From Artemisia argyi (lineage: Eukaryota > Streptophyta > Magnoliopsida > Asterales > Asteraceae): DNA of 64,000 nt. Below, one piece after another: positions 24,359 to 36,285 of this stretch. Position 1 is the stretch's first letter, and the number at the start of each line of letters is the position of its first letter. Under the pieces are notes generated by a model that saw only the letters and a list, made by a program, of their open reading frames with translations, did not search any database and was not told the DNA's origin. The translations under genes and the position numbers were made by a program. The DNA is taken from the NCBI GenBank assembly GCA_030686995.1, contig CM060698.1, positions 141,007,106 to 141,071,105 of the forward strand. Reading direction: 5' to 3'.

Positions 24359-27115
24359 ATGGACAACGGGAACATCTTTGAACCCGTCATCCCACCACAA
24401 CAAAACCCACCATTAGAACCACTTAGGCCCCGAACCTTAGGAGAGTATTCCCTACCTAGCCACCAAGGCTACCGAAACACCATTGAGCTCACCGGAGCCA
24501 ATGTGACCCCCTTGCGTTCCGACACCATCCGGTTGGTGCAAAGCGGATGTGCATTCCATGGACTTCGTTCCGAAGATCCAAACCAACATCTTAAGGACTT
24601 CCTCAAAATCGTAGATTCCATAGACCTAGATGTTGCAACTAGAGAGACAACCCGATTACGCCTATTTCAATTCTCTCTACGGGATCAAGCTAGTCAATGG
24701 CTTGAGCGTTTACCCGCGGGATCCATCACCACATGGGATGATCTCACCACTTGTTTCCTTGCTCAATTTTTCCTACCGGGGAGAACTACTAAGCTTAGAA
24801 ATGACATCTTGATGTTCCAACAACGTCAAAATGAATCTCTTTATGAAGCATGGACTCGTTTCAAGGACTTACTCCAAAAAGTCCCTCATCATGGCATAGA
24901 TCTTTGGCTCCAAGTCCAAATCTTTTATGACCATATCGACATCTCCACGAGGTGAGCCATTGACGAATCGGCCGGTGGTAAGCTACGTGATCTAAGTGTG
25001 GAACAATCATGGGAACTCATAGAAGATCTTGCTCTCTATGACAACGAAAGTTGGAATGATCTCCGTGACTTGAACAAAACGGTCAAGGCAATATCTTTGC
25101 CTTCGAAAAATTCTAGCACTCCCGACCGTAGGATCATGGAACTTGAAGGTCGAGTCAAGTCTCTCATGAAATCTTACGAAGCTCCAAAATCCTTAAGCCA
25201 AGTAAGCAGAATCGCTTCCACATGTAAATTATGTAGTGGCCCTCACGAGACTCATAACTGCATGGAGCTTTCAAAACGTGCTTATAACGAATTCACGTCA
25301 TCACACGTGGGTCAAGGCCCTCGAACTTCTGGCGAGGCCTATGAGGCATGGAAGGATAAACCTAATTTCAAAGGGTACCAAACGCGGAGCGTATCTTTCA
25401 ATGTCTCCTCACCACTCACTTGGTCCGAGCATTTTCCGTCACAAGGCATTCCCAGGCAAAGCTGTGAAGATACCCTAAAAAAATTCATTCTATCTCAAGA
25501 ATTACAGCTCTTTACGCTCGAGGCTAAATTTAGACAACAGCAGGCTGATGTGAACAACAAGATTTGTGATCTGTTAACTGCTATCAAAGAGCATGTTGTT
25601 AATAAGCCCATTCACGTTGATGAGGTTAAGTCTGTTACCGTCATGAGTCCACCAACCTCCCCTGTGAAGATAAAAAGCCCTAGCAAGTTATTCAAACATC
25701 TATCCCCTAAAGGAAAAGAACCTGTCAACCCCCTAGGACCAACCCATTTCGTAAACACCATCACCACGATATCTGCTTTTACACCCAACTCAACCCAGCA
25801 ACAAACTAACAAATTTGGTCATATAGCTAAAGATGAGACCTTAAGGGTAGACCACGATTCGGCCAGAAAACCTACCGACTCGTCCGAGCAGTACACCGCG
25901 CGAGAATCTGGCAAATCGGATGAAGAGAAAGAGAGATCGGAAGAGCATGAGAGAAATCCAACCATTTTGGGTAAATCTATTATAGAAGAACCTGAGAGAA
26001 AAATGGAGAATGTTACTAGTGGGAGTAGCGATAGGACTAAGGAAGATAACCATAAAGTTTTCAAGATCTCCTGCACCATTAAGGAAAAGCTCCTAACCGA
26101 TAGTCATATAGATCCTAGCTCCCCAGTCAACCTAATCCCCCTTTCCTTATACCATGAGACCTTCCCAAAACGCTTTGCGTGCGAAAGGGTCATGAATAAT
26201 TTATCAATCAGGGTAGGAGAGCTTGTTTACAATACTGACCTCGCTGTGGTCGATGACGTAGACCCTCTCACCAATCAAACGTTAACCAACCTTGTTCTTG
26301 GGAAGCCATTTATCAATGAATCGGGAGTGATCCTTGATGAGAAAGATGGTAGTGCATTATTCACCAATGGTGTTAAGAAGGTAATTTTTCGTAGGGGTAA
26401 TGAGGAGGTGTACGAGTATCGTCCTTCCCTTGAGGGGAATATATATGGGTCGAAGGATGGGGAGTCGGAGAAGATAAGACGACGTAATCCGAATAATCTC
26501 AAAATCCCCTGCATGATTGGTCATAAGTACTTCGATAACGTCTACATTAACGTATTCCTGCCGAAGAATTTTATGTCTTTATTCCATTATAACAATATCT
26601 GCAGATGGGGAATGATTTACAAGGGAGAGAAAGTGGTTGGTAAGGATCATGAAATCCAGGTGTTTGTAGGAAATATGGCATTTACTATGAAATTTACGAT
26701 CGTGGACAACATCGAAGACTATGTCGACCCTAGATTATCACAAATTGTTTTTGGAGCGCCATTTTGCGAGATCACTAATCTGATAATTGATGATCGGAAC
26801 GGTATTATGACCTTTGCTGATGGGATTAGGAGGGTTTCATACCAAACGCCATACAAGAGAAGAGACCTTAAGGAAATCGATTGTGACGGGCTTGATAAGA
26901 TAAGTTCCCAACTTATTCTGTGCGATGAAGATGTTCGGAGAGGGTGTAAGGACACTTCTGATTTATCATGTGGATTCTTTAAGGATGTTAGTAAGCTTGG
27001 TTCTAAGTATCGAAAAAATATCTTCGAGTTCGAAGACCCGAATTACTTACACTATGAAAGCGATACTAGTTTAGAAAACGACCTAGAGAGTGGAACCAAT
27101 GATGAGGTCACATAG
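24359..27115 (+). CDS. Gag plus two protease-like domains of element F, one in-frame stop
   Basis: One frame of 918 codons, broken only by TGA at 24953-24955. The first 198 residues are an Athila-type retrotransposon Gag: HGLRSEDPNQHLKDFLKIVD, then DQASQWLERLPAGSITTWDD, then FLAQFFLPGRT. After the stop the Gag end continues, with a CX2CX3HX4C zinc knuckle (CKLCSGPHETHNC). A long polar linker follows, and then two successive retropepsin-like domains. The first runs around FKISCTIKEKLLTDSHIDPS to LGKPFINES; the second from KIPCMIGHKYFDNVYINVF to FGAPFCEITN. Neither shows a D-(S/T)-G triplet. The protein ends SGTNDEVT, like the D protein. No polymerase follows. The stop may be a C-to-T change or a readthrough site; a single copy cannot tell. 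Confidence 0.78.
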
Positions 27116-28966
27116 TAACCCATGACCTTGAGTCTAGCTACAAGACTCGTAAATAAAGAAAAGCGCTTCTTGCGAGGCAACCCATGTTTTGTGTGATTTT
27201 ATTTGTTTGTTTGTTATTTGCTTCCGTATGCATGCTTAATTTTTATTGTTGGTAGATCATGTTTCTAAACTAAATAGTGGAAATACTTTACTTTGTTGTT
27301 TTGGCTTAGTCTTAACTCCACTTAAAGGTATTTTTGCAAAAGATAAGTGTAAGGGGAAACCCCAAATATGTTTTCAAGAAACAAACCGATCATGATTCTC
27401 CACAATATTAAATGAACATGTATATTCATATTCGTTAGAGTCAAATGCTTGTATTGAGTCATAATGAAGTTTTGTAGGATTTTCCAGGAAGTAGGACCAA
27501 GTTTTTCCAGAAATTTTCTGGAAACTTAACATAAGAATTTCTGCAGGTCACTTCTGACGGCGTCAGGAGTTTACTCTTGACGGCGTTAAGTGTAAAAATC
27601 TGGAAATTTTACCAGTTTTGTTTTTCTAACGGAGTCTTATGGTTTTTGTGAATTATTAAGTTTTATAATCTCCAGGAGATCTGCAAACTTCGTTCCACAA
27701 GCATTATATCTTATCTTGTTTTCTAGGATTTAGTAACTTATATAGGATGCCGCCGATTTTACGCGAGGTTGTCTTGTCTATTTTATCAGGTTTTACAGGT
27801 TATGTATGACAAGAAGATGATTTATATTCTGGAAGGGAAGCTTTGATTGTTCATTTTCTTGGAGGAAGATTTAACCTGGCCACCTTATTATCCATACAGA
27901 GCAAATCAGGGGAGTATTTGATTTCATTCTCTTTACTTTTTCACTTTTACATTCTTTACTTGAACATTGGGGACAATGTTCATCTTAAGTGTAAGGGGTG
28001 GGTAAAAAGATGATACCTTACATGTACACTTTCGCTTGAGTTTGTTTTGTTTAATGGTAGATGTGTAATAAAACTATGAGAAATACTTGTTAGTGCAATT
28101 TTAGCGCCAAATTTAATTTTTTTTTCAACATTTAGGAGTGAAACTTTAGCCATAGCAAGCGTCTCATGGATAAGAGATTGTATGATTAGCACATAACCGT
28201 ACTTTCAGAAAAATTTTCCACCCAAATATGTGAGGTTCGCCTTTAGATTTGATAGGAAAAGCATTTATTATTAGTGCTTATGAGTGTACCGGTAGCATTT
28301 AGATTCTAGAACTTGCGTTAGTGATGCATCCCGAGACCGCTAGTGAGACTACATTCGTGTAGTAGGATTTACTACATGATAAGAGGCATTAGGATTACCC
28401 TTGTGTTAAACCCGTATCATAATTATTTGACCATTTATGTCATATTACTTGACTAGTTAAGTCAACTAATTTTTCCCACACCCTTAGCGTTGTACTCATT
28501 TTTAGTACACGATACCCCTAGTACACCCCTCCGAGCCTATCTTTTCGTTTCTAACTTTAAGCATCTTACTTAAAGGAAGAATTTGTTACACCCCACTTAA
28601 ATGTACACCCAAATCACCTTAGCCTTCCGTGTATGCGCTCATTTTTAGTGCATTATTGTTATTTGTTAAACCCTAAGTTAACTATCTAATTGATTACATG
28701 GTTGCTAAGTCGAGTCATATCCTTGTACATATTGTTTTGGGACGATTGGGACTCATGGGTAAGTACTTATTTTATGGAGTAATGGGGAAGAACATCATTT
28801 ATTACCCCTATACGTACGTTAATATTTAAAGTGCTCCAAGTGTTTTGATTTTCTTGATTTGAGTCATTAGATTAGTTTATTGTAAAGTATGTAAAGATTC
28901 AAGTGTAAGGAGAATATTCATCCCCTATGATGTATTATTTCGGATGGTAGGGCAAGAGTGTATGCA

Positions 28967-29000
<34 letters not shown>

Positions 29001-29603
29001 CGAAAAATCAAGAAAAAAGAAAAAAAATAGAAAAAGGAAAGAAGAGAAAAAACATACGGACTACCATCCCTTTTTATTCTATGTTCATTTTATGTTTTTG
29101 TTATTTTTCAATTATTAGCTTAAGTCGAGTCTAGTCTTGGCTTAGCAACGCCATATTGTACATGTAATTACCTAAGATTGTTAACTCGCCACCAGTAAAA
29201 CTTCCTTTATCCAACAAAACCGTGTATTTCATATCCCTATACCTAACGTTACAACCCTTTAAAAGACCTCTTTGATAGTTTATCCTAGGTGCTTACGCCA
29301 TGTGGTGGAGGTTTGATCTTTTCCCAAGCCTATGGTAATCTATTTTGCTATGACAGGTAGTGAGAGATATCTTCCGTTTCCATATTGTAATTTACACTTT
29401 ATTACACCCGAGAGATGTGAGTATCTAAACACTATTTGTGAGGTGCTAGTGTATGACCTTCGTGCTTGTCTATTGGTCTTTAGTGGAACGATTATTTGTT
29501 GTAATTACTTTTATATTAGTGTTAAATGACCGCTAACTTGTATTTTGACTAGAATAAAAGCGCATTTGCTTGAGGACAAGCAAATCTCAAGTGTAAGGGT
29601 ATA
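27116..29603 (+). other. Long 3' noncoding region of element F
   Basis: About 2.5 kb without a credible gene. It has four AAGTGTAAGG(GG) modules (27345-27356, 27987-27998, 28901-28910, 29589-29599). Two are preceded by perfect hairpins: TGAACATTG-GGGA-CAATGTTCA at 27961-27982 and TTTGCTTG-AGGA-CAAGCAAA at 29565-29584. Two TGACGGCGT(C/T)A sites lie near 27554-27598. A pure A run and purine-rich tail occupies about 28969-29052. The last module abuts the 3' LTR and is the polypurine-tract candidate. Confidence 0.7.
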
Positions 29604-31000
29604 TGATGAGGCGAAAAATGATCCGTTTTTAGGGGGTCATTTAAGCCCGAATTCGAATTTATTTGATCAAATATTGCCCTAAATCGTTCCTTTTGTGATT
29701 TTAGGTACTTTGGGAGAGAAATCTGGAAAAGGAAGCAATTCGGACGTTTTTGGAGCATAAAAGTGAAGAAAACGCCAAAGTCTTAATTTTCCATGCTGGG
29801 AACAGTAGGTGACGGCGTCAAGAGTAACTCTCTGACGGCGTCAAGAGCAAAATTCCATGACGACCCAGTACAGATTTGACGGCATCACGAAGGTAGGGCG
29901 TCAAGAGTAAAAGTCATGACGGCCTGGAAATGATTAAGTCTTGACGGCGTCAAATGTAGATCAAGGCAGTCCGAGAATAGTTTTGGCGGCGAGGTGACGG
30001 CGTCACAAGTTTGGTCTTGACGCCGTCAGACCCCTTTTCCTATATATAGTTTTCTAATTTTCACATTAAAAAAGGAGAAGTTTTGGAGAAACCCTAAGTA
30101 CAATTTTGGTGCGAATTTTACAGGTTTTTCAAGGGTTCCAAACCCTTGATACCTTTCATGTGTAATTAAGATAAGTGTTCTTTCAATTCAATCAATATGT
30201 CTATGTGTTGGTTGTCTATATCTTGTTCTTGTCTTAATTCCATCATGCTAGGCTAGATCTATCTTGTGTTTGCTTGGATCTAACGAAACCTAGATGTTAA
30301 TTATGTGTTGATTACATGTTTATACTTGTCTTGGATGAATGATTTATATGTTAGGCTTAAGAAAACTGGCAGATCTCCAATTGGTAACATGCTTGAACGT
30401 CTTAAGAAACATGAACCGACGCGCACTAGGTCTTTATTGGTTGTATTTAATGCATGAGCCACTGTTTACAATCCCTATAGTTGTGTTGGGCATGGTGTAG
30501 GAGGAGATAAGAGCTCATAGAATTGGGGAGTTAAGTGTGCCACCCCATGAATGGTATTAAGGAATACGATCCGTCATCCATGCAATTATAACAAGTAATT
30601 AACGTGTAAAAGATGTATAGGGAGTAGTGAAATCTAAGTAAACACATTTTCTCCACATATTGCTCACAACTTTAGTATAATTTAGTTTATTTTCATTTCT
30701 AGTATTTTATTTTGATTGCATCTTTAGTATTGGGTTAGTTGATTAGCAACTAATTCCGCCCAAATCCTTCAAACCCGAGATTTTTAAGTGCTTTCTATAA
30801 AATATAAAATACAAAAATAATCATCCCTCACCTTTAGAACTAGTATTTAGGTTTTCTAATCCTAGCGACACTATTCCTAAGCTAAACGATCAATCCCCCG
30901 GTATTTGTCACTATACTATACTACAACGATCAGGTACACTGCCTGGTAAGCTTCTCAGAATCCCTTGAGAGGTAAAGCCTGGTGCAATTCACACGCATTA
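29604..31000 (+). repeat. 3' LTR of element F
   Basis: 1397 bp. It matches the 5' LTR apart from scattered substitutions and a 9-bp deletion near 30953. It ends ACGCATTA, one base changed from the CATCA of the 5' LTR, and is followed by the CAAGG duplication. Confidence 0.93.
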
Positions 31001-32483
31001 CAAGGCTGCCTACCTCAACAACGGTCCGCGCGTTTAGCTGAGTGACCAACTCAGCCTGGCGAGCAGCAACATCAGCAAGCTCCCCCACTAACTCCTACGC
31101 AGACATCTGCGTCGCTGCCTTCAGAGGCTTCTCCACATCAGCAGCCTTAGGCGATGCGGCATGATCAGCAAAAGCCGCATCACCCTCTACAGCATGATCC
31201 TTACAAAATGAAGAAAGTGTTATTAGTACGCGGATACGGCACATAAAAGGAAATTACAGTTATAAATACTTACACAAGTGGTGGAGATCTGGCCTGACTC
31301 TTCTGCGCGCTAGTAGCAGACATCTCATCTGGCGCATCCAACTCATCCTCACCGATCAGGCGGCGCCTCCTTTTGGAGGTACCAACAACATAACCACCAG
31401 AAGACGCTCCCTTGCGCTTCTTCCTACGGACCTCCGCAGACTCCAAAGTCTCCACGCTATTGGACGCCTCCACATGCGTCTCTTCCTCCACGGGAGACCT
31501 CTCCTCAGTAGGAGGGACAACCTGCACTGGTGAAACAAGCACAGCTACAAGAGGAGAATCCTCGCGCTCTACCGGTCCAAAAACTGTCAGGTGCCCTTCC
31601 GTAGCCTGCAACATAGGCTGCTCACCCACCCTTAGGGGACGCACCCCCACCGTTACGCGTTTGGGTACTTTCAGCTTCACGACCGCGAACAAATCCATCT
31701 CTGCGACAGACAAGAGACAAATAACAAGAACAAGTTAGTTATTCAAGCAAATAAGAAAAATACTTACGTTATAGAGGCAATAAAGGATGAGCACCCACCC
31801 TGGCCGTTCTCATCGATGAAGGTTGGAACCTCATCCGCACCATCAAAGTAATTACGGCTTAGCCCCATATGCACCAAGAACTCCTCAGGATAGGAGTTAA
31901 TGGGAATGCGGTTACCATCAATTATGTCCGCATCCGCGGTGCTGTAAGAACCAGGGATAGGACGCTCATCCCTCGGCAACGATCTTTGAGTATAGAACTC
32001 AAAGCGCGACGGAAATATAACATCATCTACCCAAAAGAAGTACTCTCTCCAATGCCTTAAGGAATCTACCTTCTCTTCATAGCATTGAAGGCGCCCTGCG
32101 CGTTTGGCAAAAGAAACCCATCCATGCGACCACGTTGTGTGGTAAAACGCACGAAATAGGTCAACTGTCGGATTGATAGCCAATAACCGACAATTAATCT
32201 CAAAATTTGATATCTCAGCCGCACCTATACAGTGCAGCTGTGAGATATGGAGTTGGTAATGATTGAGCACGTTGCTCAAAAAGACAGAAATGGGTACGCG
32301 ATAATTCGCGTAATTAAAAAAGCGTGTATACAAACCGATTTTCCCAACGGGGAAATCAACAATACACGCATTCACGTCTGGTGCTTCAGGGTGGACGTCG
32401 AGAGGAATGAAGAAGTCAGAAGAAAACTGACGTACGTCATCCTCATCCAACCTGGAGCGGAACTCATGTAACTAAGCAACCAT
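31001..32483 (-). pseudogene. Tat antisense gene, 5' part
   Basis: Minus-strand exons: 31768-32483, with ATG at 32483 and an in-frame TAG at codon 4; then about 31274-31700; then 31001-31199, which runs into element F. Donors at both intron starts are GTAAGT. The first exon encodes the conserved N-terminal domain of Tat antisense proteins: LDEDDVRQFSSDFFIPLDVH, then FPVGKIGLYTRFFNYANYRV, then WREYFFWVDDVIFPS. The second is polar with a KRRRR basic patch that could be a nuclear signal. The third begins the coiled coil and has a TAG near 31079. The frame across the first intron does not join cleanly with the splice sites I chose, so one site may be wrong or an indel is present. Function is unknown even in intact copies. 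Confidence 0.8.
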
Positions 32484-32904
32484 TTTTCAACTATAAACAA
32501 GGTACTTAATTGCGCACGCGCAGTCACCTAGTATAACGAAAGATTGAAGAAAGCAAAGCTTTGAAAAGTTTGGAAATGGTGGAAATATTTTTACCGTGTG
32601 ATCCACAGTGAATGGAGGCGGTGTCTTTTATATGCATCCAAAACCCTAAAAAGGACGCCACGTGGATCCCACTAACAAAACGTATGGCTGGGAGGCGAAA
32701 GGTACAACAGTTTTCCCCTTTTCTCGAGGCACACGTGGACACCCTCCCTATTTTTTGAAGCACTCAACATGATATTTTGGGGACTTGAAACATTGTTCCA
32801 ATTTTTGGGCGGGAGATATTTGGTTCGTTCCCGCCACGCTTACCGCTAGTCTCAATAGTCTAGTATCCGCGGCTACGAACCGTGCACACTAGACTGGGGG
32901 GACA

Positions 32905-33400
32905 TGATGACGTATAGCCTATAGTTGGGCCACGAACCCAAATTATAGACATTACTAAGCCCAAACCCACCAGGAGTAGGCTATCATGACAAATGACTTG
33001 GGCCGTTAATACCAACGGCTTGGGCTCACGAAGCCCAAAGCCCAACCAAAACGCATGATTAAAGGATAAGGATCTTCTATTTACGGAATAGATATCCTTA
33101 CCCCGGATAAGCACTACGAGTGCGAAGAGTAAGGAGCAAGACACCTACACGGTTTTTGCGCCCTATATATAGAATCATATATTCTCATTAAAAGGTACGA
33201 TTTTCAAAATCCCTAACTCTTCAACTAAACCCTAAACCGATTACTTACTCTCACGCCGGAGTCTAATCGTGGGAGACAATCCCACGATAAGCCTAACGGT
33301 GTTGTTTGCTTTCTTAGTGCACAGGTTTCACAAGCACTAAAGTTCTAATTGGTACGAGAGAAAGAGTCCAAACAAGGTAAGCCCAACTTTTGTATCAACA
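32905..33400 (+). repeat. 3' LTR of element E, preceded by polypurine tract
   Basis: 496 bp, same ends as the 5' LTR. GGGGGGACA at 32896-32904 directly before it is the polypurine tract. About 400 bp of spacer (32484-32895) lies between the antisense gene start and this LTR and would contain the antisense promoter; no clear TATA box was assigned. Confidence 0.92.
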
Positions 33401-34397
33401 TAGACTTTTGCTACATTTTACATTTCATAAAACATAACACTTTTTATATCTTAAAATAGAAATGTCTCATCACATTTATGGCAAGTTATGTCAATATACA
33501 TTTATGGAAAGAAAGTGTGTTTAACTTACTATATGTTGCTTGCAAGTTTTGTGTTTGACTAGGTGTAATGAGATGTGACATTGTTTGGTTTGCAAGGTGT
33601 AATGAGATGTGACATTGTTTGGTTTTGCAAGATTTATTGCAAAACCAACTGCAAGCCCGGTGGAACCCTGGGGGTACATGGGCGGAACCCATCTGAGGGT
33701 TCCGCCGTATCCGCCAGGCATGCAGAAGGCTTTTCTATAAATACTAAGCCACAAGTTGATTTTTGGCTTATCACTCTACATCATACTTACACACATTCAT
33801 TCATTCTTTCATCTAACCCTTTAACATTTCATATGTGAAGTTTCTTTTTGTAGCAAAGAGATTCACTAGCTCATTAAAAGTAACAAGTATTCAACACAAC
33901 GTTGCAAGACTTGTTAGCTTAGCATTGTGTAGACTTGTGTAGTTTACACTTCATTTGATTGTGTATTTTCAGTAGTGAACGGTTAGTATTTTAGTCCTCA
34001 AGATACAAAGTGTATCGGGAGTAGTTGTACCCTTGTAAAAGAACTAACGGGAGTGGTTGTACCCTTGGTAAAGAACTCGACATCTAGCTTAGTGTTGGTA
34101 AAATTATAAGCAACGTGTAAGGTTTTCTCCGCCGGTGAAAGGAGCATGTTGACTAGTGAAAGAAACTCTCGAGTTGGATACTCGGGGCGTGGACATAGGG
34201 CAAGGAAAAAGAGTCCTTGTAGCCGAACCACGATAAATACTAGTGTTGTGGTTTGATCGTTTCTTTCATTTACTTGCATACTATATATTGTGTTTGTGTA
34301 TACATCTTTGATCAAACGGAAAGTTTCAAAGCTAACTAAACAAGTTAAAAAGATTTTAAATGGTAAACTATTCAACCCCCCTTTCTAGTTTTCCACA

Positions 34398-36285
34398 ATT
34401 GGCATCAAGAGCTACGTTACTCAAGCTTTTAAGATATATTGTGTTTTAAAACTTGAAACGATCCATGGATTTTGAAAATTACAAAGAAGGGCAATCTATG
34501 CAAAGACCACCACTTTTTGAAGCAAATGGTTTTATATATCGGAAAAATCGTTTTGAAACCTACGTGAAATCTAAAGATATAGATTTATGGTACATAATCA
34601 TTGATGGTGATAACATAGTTACTAATATTAAAGATGATGATCAAAAGAAATTGATTGGTAAAAATAATGAAGCTAAAATGATGCTTTACAATGCTTTGCC
34701 TAAGAAAAAATACGAAAGAGTCTTTATGTGTAAAACCGCCAAAGATATTTGGCAATCTTTAATTGTCACTCATCAAGGAAACTCACAAGTTAAAGATAAC
34801 AAAATTGATCATCTTGTTCAACAATATGAACAATTTGTTATTTCCGAAGATGAGATTATTGATAATGCTTTTGCTAGGTTTAACACTATTATTACTTCAC
34901 TTAAAGCACTTGATGAATCTTTTTGTAGTAAGAACTTTGTCAGGAAATTTCTTAGAGCACTCCATCCGAAGTGGAGAGCAAAAGTGACGGCAATTGAAGA
35001 ATCCAAAGATCTTTCAAGCATGTCACTTGACGAGCTAATTGGAAACCTCAAAGTTCATGAAATGGTAATGGAAAAAGATTCAGAACTAGTTAGAGGCAAG
35101 AAAGAAAAAGTTAAGTCCATTGCCTTGAAAGCTAGAGTCCAATCAAGTGATGATGAAGAATCTACTTCGGATAGTGATGATGAGGAATATGCTATGGCCG
35201 TTAGAAACTTCAAGAAGTTCTTTCGTAGAAGAGGGAAGTTTGTAAGGCAACCTAAAGATGACAAGAAAACTTTCCGAAAAGATCGTGATGATAGGAAAGG
35301 AAATGTTGAAAGAAAATGCTATAGGTGTGGAGACACAAGTCATCTTGTAGGAGAATGTTCAAAACCACCCAAGAGCAAACCTCAACAAGCTTTTGTGGGT
35401 GGTGCTTGGAGTGACTATGAAGGAGATGACGATGAGCCTAAGAATGATGATATTGCTCTCATGGCTCACAACTCAAATGAGGTACTCTCCGACTCATCTT
35501 ACTCCTCTATTGATGATGAAACCTTACAAAAAGAATATAACAAACTTTGTGAATTGAGCTTAAAAATCATAAAGAAAAATAAATTTTTGAAAACTAAAAA
35601 GGAGTTTTTAGAAAATGAAGTTTATGAGTTAAAAGAAAAAGCTAAGAGATTAGAAAAGAGTAAAGGTATTGACACATCTTGCAAATCATGTGAAGAGCTT
35701 AAACTAGAAGTTGAGAAACTTAAAATTACTCAAAATGATCTAATAAAACAAACCACAAAGTTTAAGAAGTTCGATAAGAGCATTTCTTGTGCGGATGAAA
35801 TTATGAAACTTCAAAAGTCACCCTTTGATAAAACAGGACTAGGATTCACGAAAATAGAAACTTCAAAGGGTCAAACAAAAAAGAAAAGAATGCACAAGAA
35901 ACAAACAAAACTGCTACAGCAGCCCGCGGATCAGACGGAACCCAATCCAGGGTTCCGCCCGTTGGACCCGAAGGTTCCGCCAGGTCTGCTGCAGCAGTAA
36001 CTCCATCCACATCGGATCGTTCAAAATTTGTTAAAGTTACGTATAAAAATGGAACAAAACCTGCTTTTAAAACTGGAGTAGGACTTAGTAAAAATGAATT
36101 TAGAGCTAAGACTACTCAACCAAGACCTAAGACTCCAACTCCCAAATGCCCCTTTCCAAAGAGCAACTTCAACGCTCGACCAAACTACCAACATGTTTGG
36201 AACCAAAACACTCCTGGATATTACCAAACTCCAAATTACATGTCATGAAATCCTTATGCTCTATTTTCATATTTAGAACAAGTTA
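34398..36285 (+). pseudogene. Copia A gag, copy 1, frameshifted and cut off
   Basis: The ATG is at 34465 ([20 protein letters not shown]), 68 bases after the LTR. The protein has the UBN2-type Gag domain (residues about 20-200: [35 protein letters not shown]), an acidic segment, then a CX2CX4HX4C zinc finger (CYRCGDTSHLVGEC) and a Lys-rich coiled coil. A one-base loss in an A/G run near 35878 shifts the frame and ends it at 36000. In the original frame homology continues to about 36285, where it fuses to hAT sequence. The whole pol region of this unit is missing. Confidence 0.88.

Larger units (their letters stand above)
22789..31000 (+). mobile_element. Gag/protease-like-only gypsy-type element F, 8.2 kb
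   Basis: Its LTRs are 22789-24194 (1406 bp) and 29604-31000 (1397 bp); a 9-bp deletion near 30953 explains the length difference. The target duplication CAAGG is perfect (22784-22788, 31001-31005). The 5' LTR ends CACGCATCA and the primer-binding site TGGCGCCGCAGCCCGGGGAA follows, a tRNA-Asp-type site. Roughly 15-18 LTR differences by eye put its insertion after E's. Its coding part has gag and protease-like domains but no RT, RNase H or integrase, so it depends on a helper. Its LTR is related to those of D, the solo LTR at 53601 and the LTR at 63598. Confidence 0.92.
8888..33400 (+). mobile_element. Tat-lineage Ty3/gypsy retrotransposon E (with D and F nested)
   Basis: Two 496-bp LTRs (8888-9383 and 32905-33400) start TGATGACG and end TATCAACA. 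The 5-bp duplication TAGAC flanks them (8883-8887, 33401-33405). The order is LTR, PBS, gag, protease, RT, RNase H, integrase, a long spacer, an antisense gene, polypurine tract and LTR. An antisense gene between integrase and the 3' LTR and a second RNase H-like domain are hallmarks of the Tat lineage. Without D and F it would be about 10 kb or a little more. About 15 LTR mismatches by eye make it the oldest of the gypsy insertions here. Gag, pol and the antisense gene all carry stops or shifts, so it is defective. Confidence 0.93.
6340..34397 (+). repeat. LTR1 of copia array A, split into three pieces
   Basis: The LTR pieces are 6340-6355, 8763-8887 and 33401-34397, counting the target duplications left by the hAT (CAAATATC) and element E (TAGAC). 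With duplications removed the LTR is about 1125 bp, versus 1093 bp in element B. The excess includes a local duplication near 34017-34075. The primer-binding site ATTGGCATCAAGAGC follows directly at 34398, resembling the initiator-Met type used by copia elements. Confidence 0.85.

Noticed and set aside
24953..24955. Programmed readthrough at the TGA in element F gag
   Set aside because: Only one copy is visible and many stops in this pile are C-to-T type; no flanking readthrough motif was recognised.
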